Source: Sphagnum compactum (lineage: Eukaryota > Bryophyta > Sphagnopsida > Sphagnales). Taken from it: a stretch of DNA of 64,000 nucleotides. Both the position numbers and the translations under genes were made by a program. Location: contig OZ234504.1 in assembly GCA_965153455.1 (NCBI GenBank), positions 6,820,001 through 6,884,000 of the forward strand, in the 5' to 3' direction. Below, piece by piece: positions 61,301-64,000 of the stretch; positions within the stretch are counted from its first letter, which is position 1, and every line of letters begins with the position of its first letter. The notes under the pieces were generated by a model that was not told the origin of the DNA, made no database searches, and saw only the letters and a list, made by a program, of their open reading frames with translations.

Positions 61301-63500
61301 TGTTCTTCAATCATATTCTTCAACAATTGCTCACGACCAATAAGTGAAGACATTAGATGAAAGGTAACCTAGGGTCCAACATCAAAGAAAGAATATTATG
61401 GGGTTTTTCAATAATATTTTTTTAATAAGGAAAAAAAGGAATCCAAAACTTGAACAACTTCCTCTTTTATGTTAAAAGCCAAACATGATAATTCATAAAC
61501 CAACATTTTTATTTTCTTCCATTAGGTTGTCAAAGGTTACATATTCAATTTCATACTTGAATTTTAAACTCATGGATATGGCAAAGTTTAGTGCATCATT
61601 TAACAACCAATGACCCTTAGATTGATTTTAAATACAAGTAAACACAATAAGGTGAAGATAATCAACAATAATCTAACATATGGGTTATGTTAATGGAGAT
61701 GGTATTCTTGCATTCATTTTCATGAAATTTTGCATGTTATAACATAGTATAATTACATCTTTGAACTATAAAGCTTTTGGAAAAAGGATAACTTTACTAG
61801 TAAATTTACAAAAAAAAAAGAAAAAGTTAGATTATGCACAATAGGAATTGAAAAAAAATTGTAAACACAAAAAAATCTAGAAAAAAAATATTTAACTTGT
61901 CTTCACTAGAATATTCAATATCCTTAAGGGAAGACTTGAATTGACGCATGCCTTTTCCCATTATTGTTTACCATTTTTGATTTTTTGGGCCGAATTATGC
62001 ATTTTTGCACATCTCTTTTGATTATCACATATCATAAGTCTTTGCAACTTTTTCATATGTTGCTGCATATTGACATGCTTTAAAAATGCGTGACCAAAAT
62101 AAATACCTTAAAAACTTTCTTCCAAACCCAACACATCACAACTTACAATTGATTTTAGGGCTACAATCATAGTGTTCAAAACCTTTATCCTTGACATAAG
62201 CAATAATTTCCTCGCCAATGCATAACTATCCAATAATTATATTAATTTTTTGGCCTAGGTCTATCTACTAGTATCATTTGCCTCATAAGGCCAAGGGTAA
62301 TGTGCTTTGGTTGCCAATCAATTTTTAATAAATGATCAGCAATGCAAAAATATCATGTCCACCTTTTGACATTCACAAATCAAAGCTTATAGTGCATAAT
62401 AACATTTTGTTAAACTTGGTAAAACATAAAAATTGTTTTATTTTTTTCACTAGTCCAAGCACTAATTCATGTGAAAATTGTTCTAAAAGGAAAAATAGTT
62501 CTTGGACACAATTGCATACTAAATGTTTTCAACCAAATACTTTTCACAAACTGTAAAGGAAAATGATTTTTGACAATGAAAAGTTTCAAGTCTTCTAGAA
62601 ATTGCTTTTGTTGTAGATCATCTTTCTTCAAAGGTTTTTGTGGAACAAAAAAATGGATATGGAACTAGAAGACATATTTGGTCTATTTTTTGAAGGTTGT
62701 CTTTCATCTTCCCTCAAAGGATTATTGACTTCTTCAAATTTAAAAATAAATTACAATGATTTCAATTCACATGTTTCTTCAATGAGTTATACCATTAGTT
62801 GTGTTATATATGATTACTCTTCTCCTAGCTTGAGTTTTTTAATTTAAATTCAAAATTGGACTATAGCAACAAAAAATACAACACATGACTTGAGGAGATA
62901 TTAAGTCAATTTTTTTGTTATCATTAACATAATAAAATGCCTAACACAATGCATTTCTATTATTTGGTTTCCAAAATAATCTTTCTGTATGTAACTTTTT
63001 CAATTTTTCTTTTTTAATCTTTGGATTCCTACTTCCTTTTGTTTGAACATTTGCATTTTCTTCAACTTCTTTCAAAGGTTCATCTTCCATTCTTACTTCA
63101 TTCATAAATACATCATATGTATTTTCATTTTTAAAATATTGTTCCATGTTTAGTTTGAAATTTAAAATTACTACCTTGATGAGTAGCGAAAAAAACTAAA
63201 TATATCTATGATCCATCAAAACCAACATTTACAAGATGCAATCTACTTTTTAAGCATTTCCAAAACAAGATGAGATATATTTCATAAAATTTTACAAATA
63301 AGAATGTAATGGAATTTTGTAATTAAATGTATAGGAAAATGAAAATAAGAAAAATCTTGCAAAGTAATAATAATAAAATAAAACATTATCAAAAGAAACA
63401 AGACATGAAAAATGAAAAAACATGAAAAAAAATGGAAAAAACCTCACCTCACAAGGTTTGTCGAAAGTCTAGTGCTCCAAGTTTCGAGTTTTGACCTACA
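55301..63500. other. AT-rich spacer, no gene recognised
   Basis: Over 8 kb of AT-rich DNA. Short open frames (for example 56,038-56,241, 60,321-60,539, 62,332-62,556, 62,941-63,147) do not show known motifs or splice partners. Some could be decayed transposon coding sequence, but I could not support any assignment. A palindrome at 59,859-59,880 is listed separately. Confidence 0.45.
59859..59880. repeat. 22-bp perfect AT-rich palindrome
   Basis: The sequence is identical to its own reverse complement and is embedded in AAGTATAATAATACTTATAA-type runs from 59,848 to 59,905 that can form larger cruciform or hairpin structures. Confidence 0.8.
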
Positions 63501-63519
63501 CATGTCAAGAGGGGGGGAA

Positions 63520-63990
63520 GTACCAAATTAACCAAAAAAACAGGAACAACACCAACACAAAAAAAATAGTAGCACCAACACAATAAGAAGAAGAACAAGA
63601 GCTGGATTAGTAGGTACTTAAACTTGTGAGAAGAACGGCAACACTTATGTCAGAAGAACAACAACACCAACACAAGAATAACCACAACACCAATGCAATA
63701 AAACGGTAGCACTAATGTGCGAAAAACAGCAAAACAACACGAAAAAGGCAATAAGACTTACGCGAAAAGAAAGGTAACACAAATGTGGGAAGGGTAACAC
63801 AAATGCGAAAGGAAGCAACATCAATGTGAGTAGCAATGCAAATAATATTTACACACATGGCATTAACGCAAGAGGAAAGCAACACAAGAGGGAAGTAAGA
63901 CCAATGTGAGTAATAACACTAATGTGCAAAAACAACATGAGAAAAACCAAAAGAATTTTATAAAAAAAAACACAACCAATGCAAAAAGAA
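63520..63990. repeat. Degenerate short tandem repeat, AACAC(C/A)AATG(C/T)G type
   Basis: Words such as CAACACCAACACAA, GGTAACACAAATG(C/T)G, GCAACATCAATGTGAG and AATAACACTAATGTGC recur about every 20-30 bp to the window end. Probably a decayed minisatellite continuing to the right. Confidence 0.6.
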
Positions 63991-64000
63991 CAATTTAAAA

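Noticed and set aside
63520-63990. Possible CRISPR-like array (regular AACACCAATG words)
   Set aside because: Spacing and repeat sequence are irregular and the DNA is plant nuclear; a decayed minisatellite explains it.

Overview
This window looks like nuclear DNA of a land plant. The genes are spliced with GT-AG introns, and the recognisable proteins (class I histone deacetylase, RPN6 proteasome lid subunit, subfamily XII bHLH factor, Bet v 1-like protein) are of plant type. The spacers are very AT-rich and full of decayed mobile elements and minisatellites. I lean towards a seed-free plant (bryophyte or fern-like), but this is inference. Exon junctions were worked out by hand from splice consensus plus reading-frame continuity. 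For five genes every junction closes in frame.

Layout. 1-8.2 kb: a many-exon minus-strand gene for a tetratricopeptide protein with a C-terminal GDSH/SGNH-like block; its 3' end is off the left edge. 8.2-12 kb: AT-rich spacer, a decayed non-LTR retroelement, and a tandemly duplicated promoter. 12.1-16.0 kb (+): complete 9-exon RPD3-type histone deacetylase. 16-21.7 kb: no gene seen. 21.75-26.0 kb (-): 6-exon protein with an N-terminal organelle-type leader and three RRM-like segments. 26-29.5 kb: AT-rich spacer. 29.6-30.2 kb (-): 2-exon Bet v 1/PR-10-like protein. 31.4-34.4 kb (-): 2-exon RPN6. 34.5-48.7 kb: gene-poor DNA with a MITE, minisatellites, a miniature CACTA element inside a proline-rich coding remnant, and other repeats. 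48.8-51.8 kb (-): 6-exon bHLH gene, probably with a further 5' leader intron reaching a G/C-rich island at 53.5-55.3 kb. 55.3-64 kb: AT-rich, no gene recognised.

The genes are ordinary housekeeping and regulatory loci (chromatin, proteasome, RNA binding, transcription) with no operon-like relationship. I see no clear new multi-gene system. The most interesting signals are: a stop codon in the histone deacetylase whose context fits the UAG-CAR-YYA readthrough consensus and which lies inside a tandem duplication; a duplicated core promoter of that gene; a dispersed repeat family of about 300-400 bp sitting in introns and flanks; a 111-bp CACTA miniature with an exact 3-bp target duplication; and a MITE with 17/18 matching ends.
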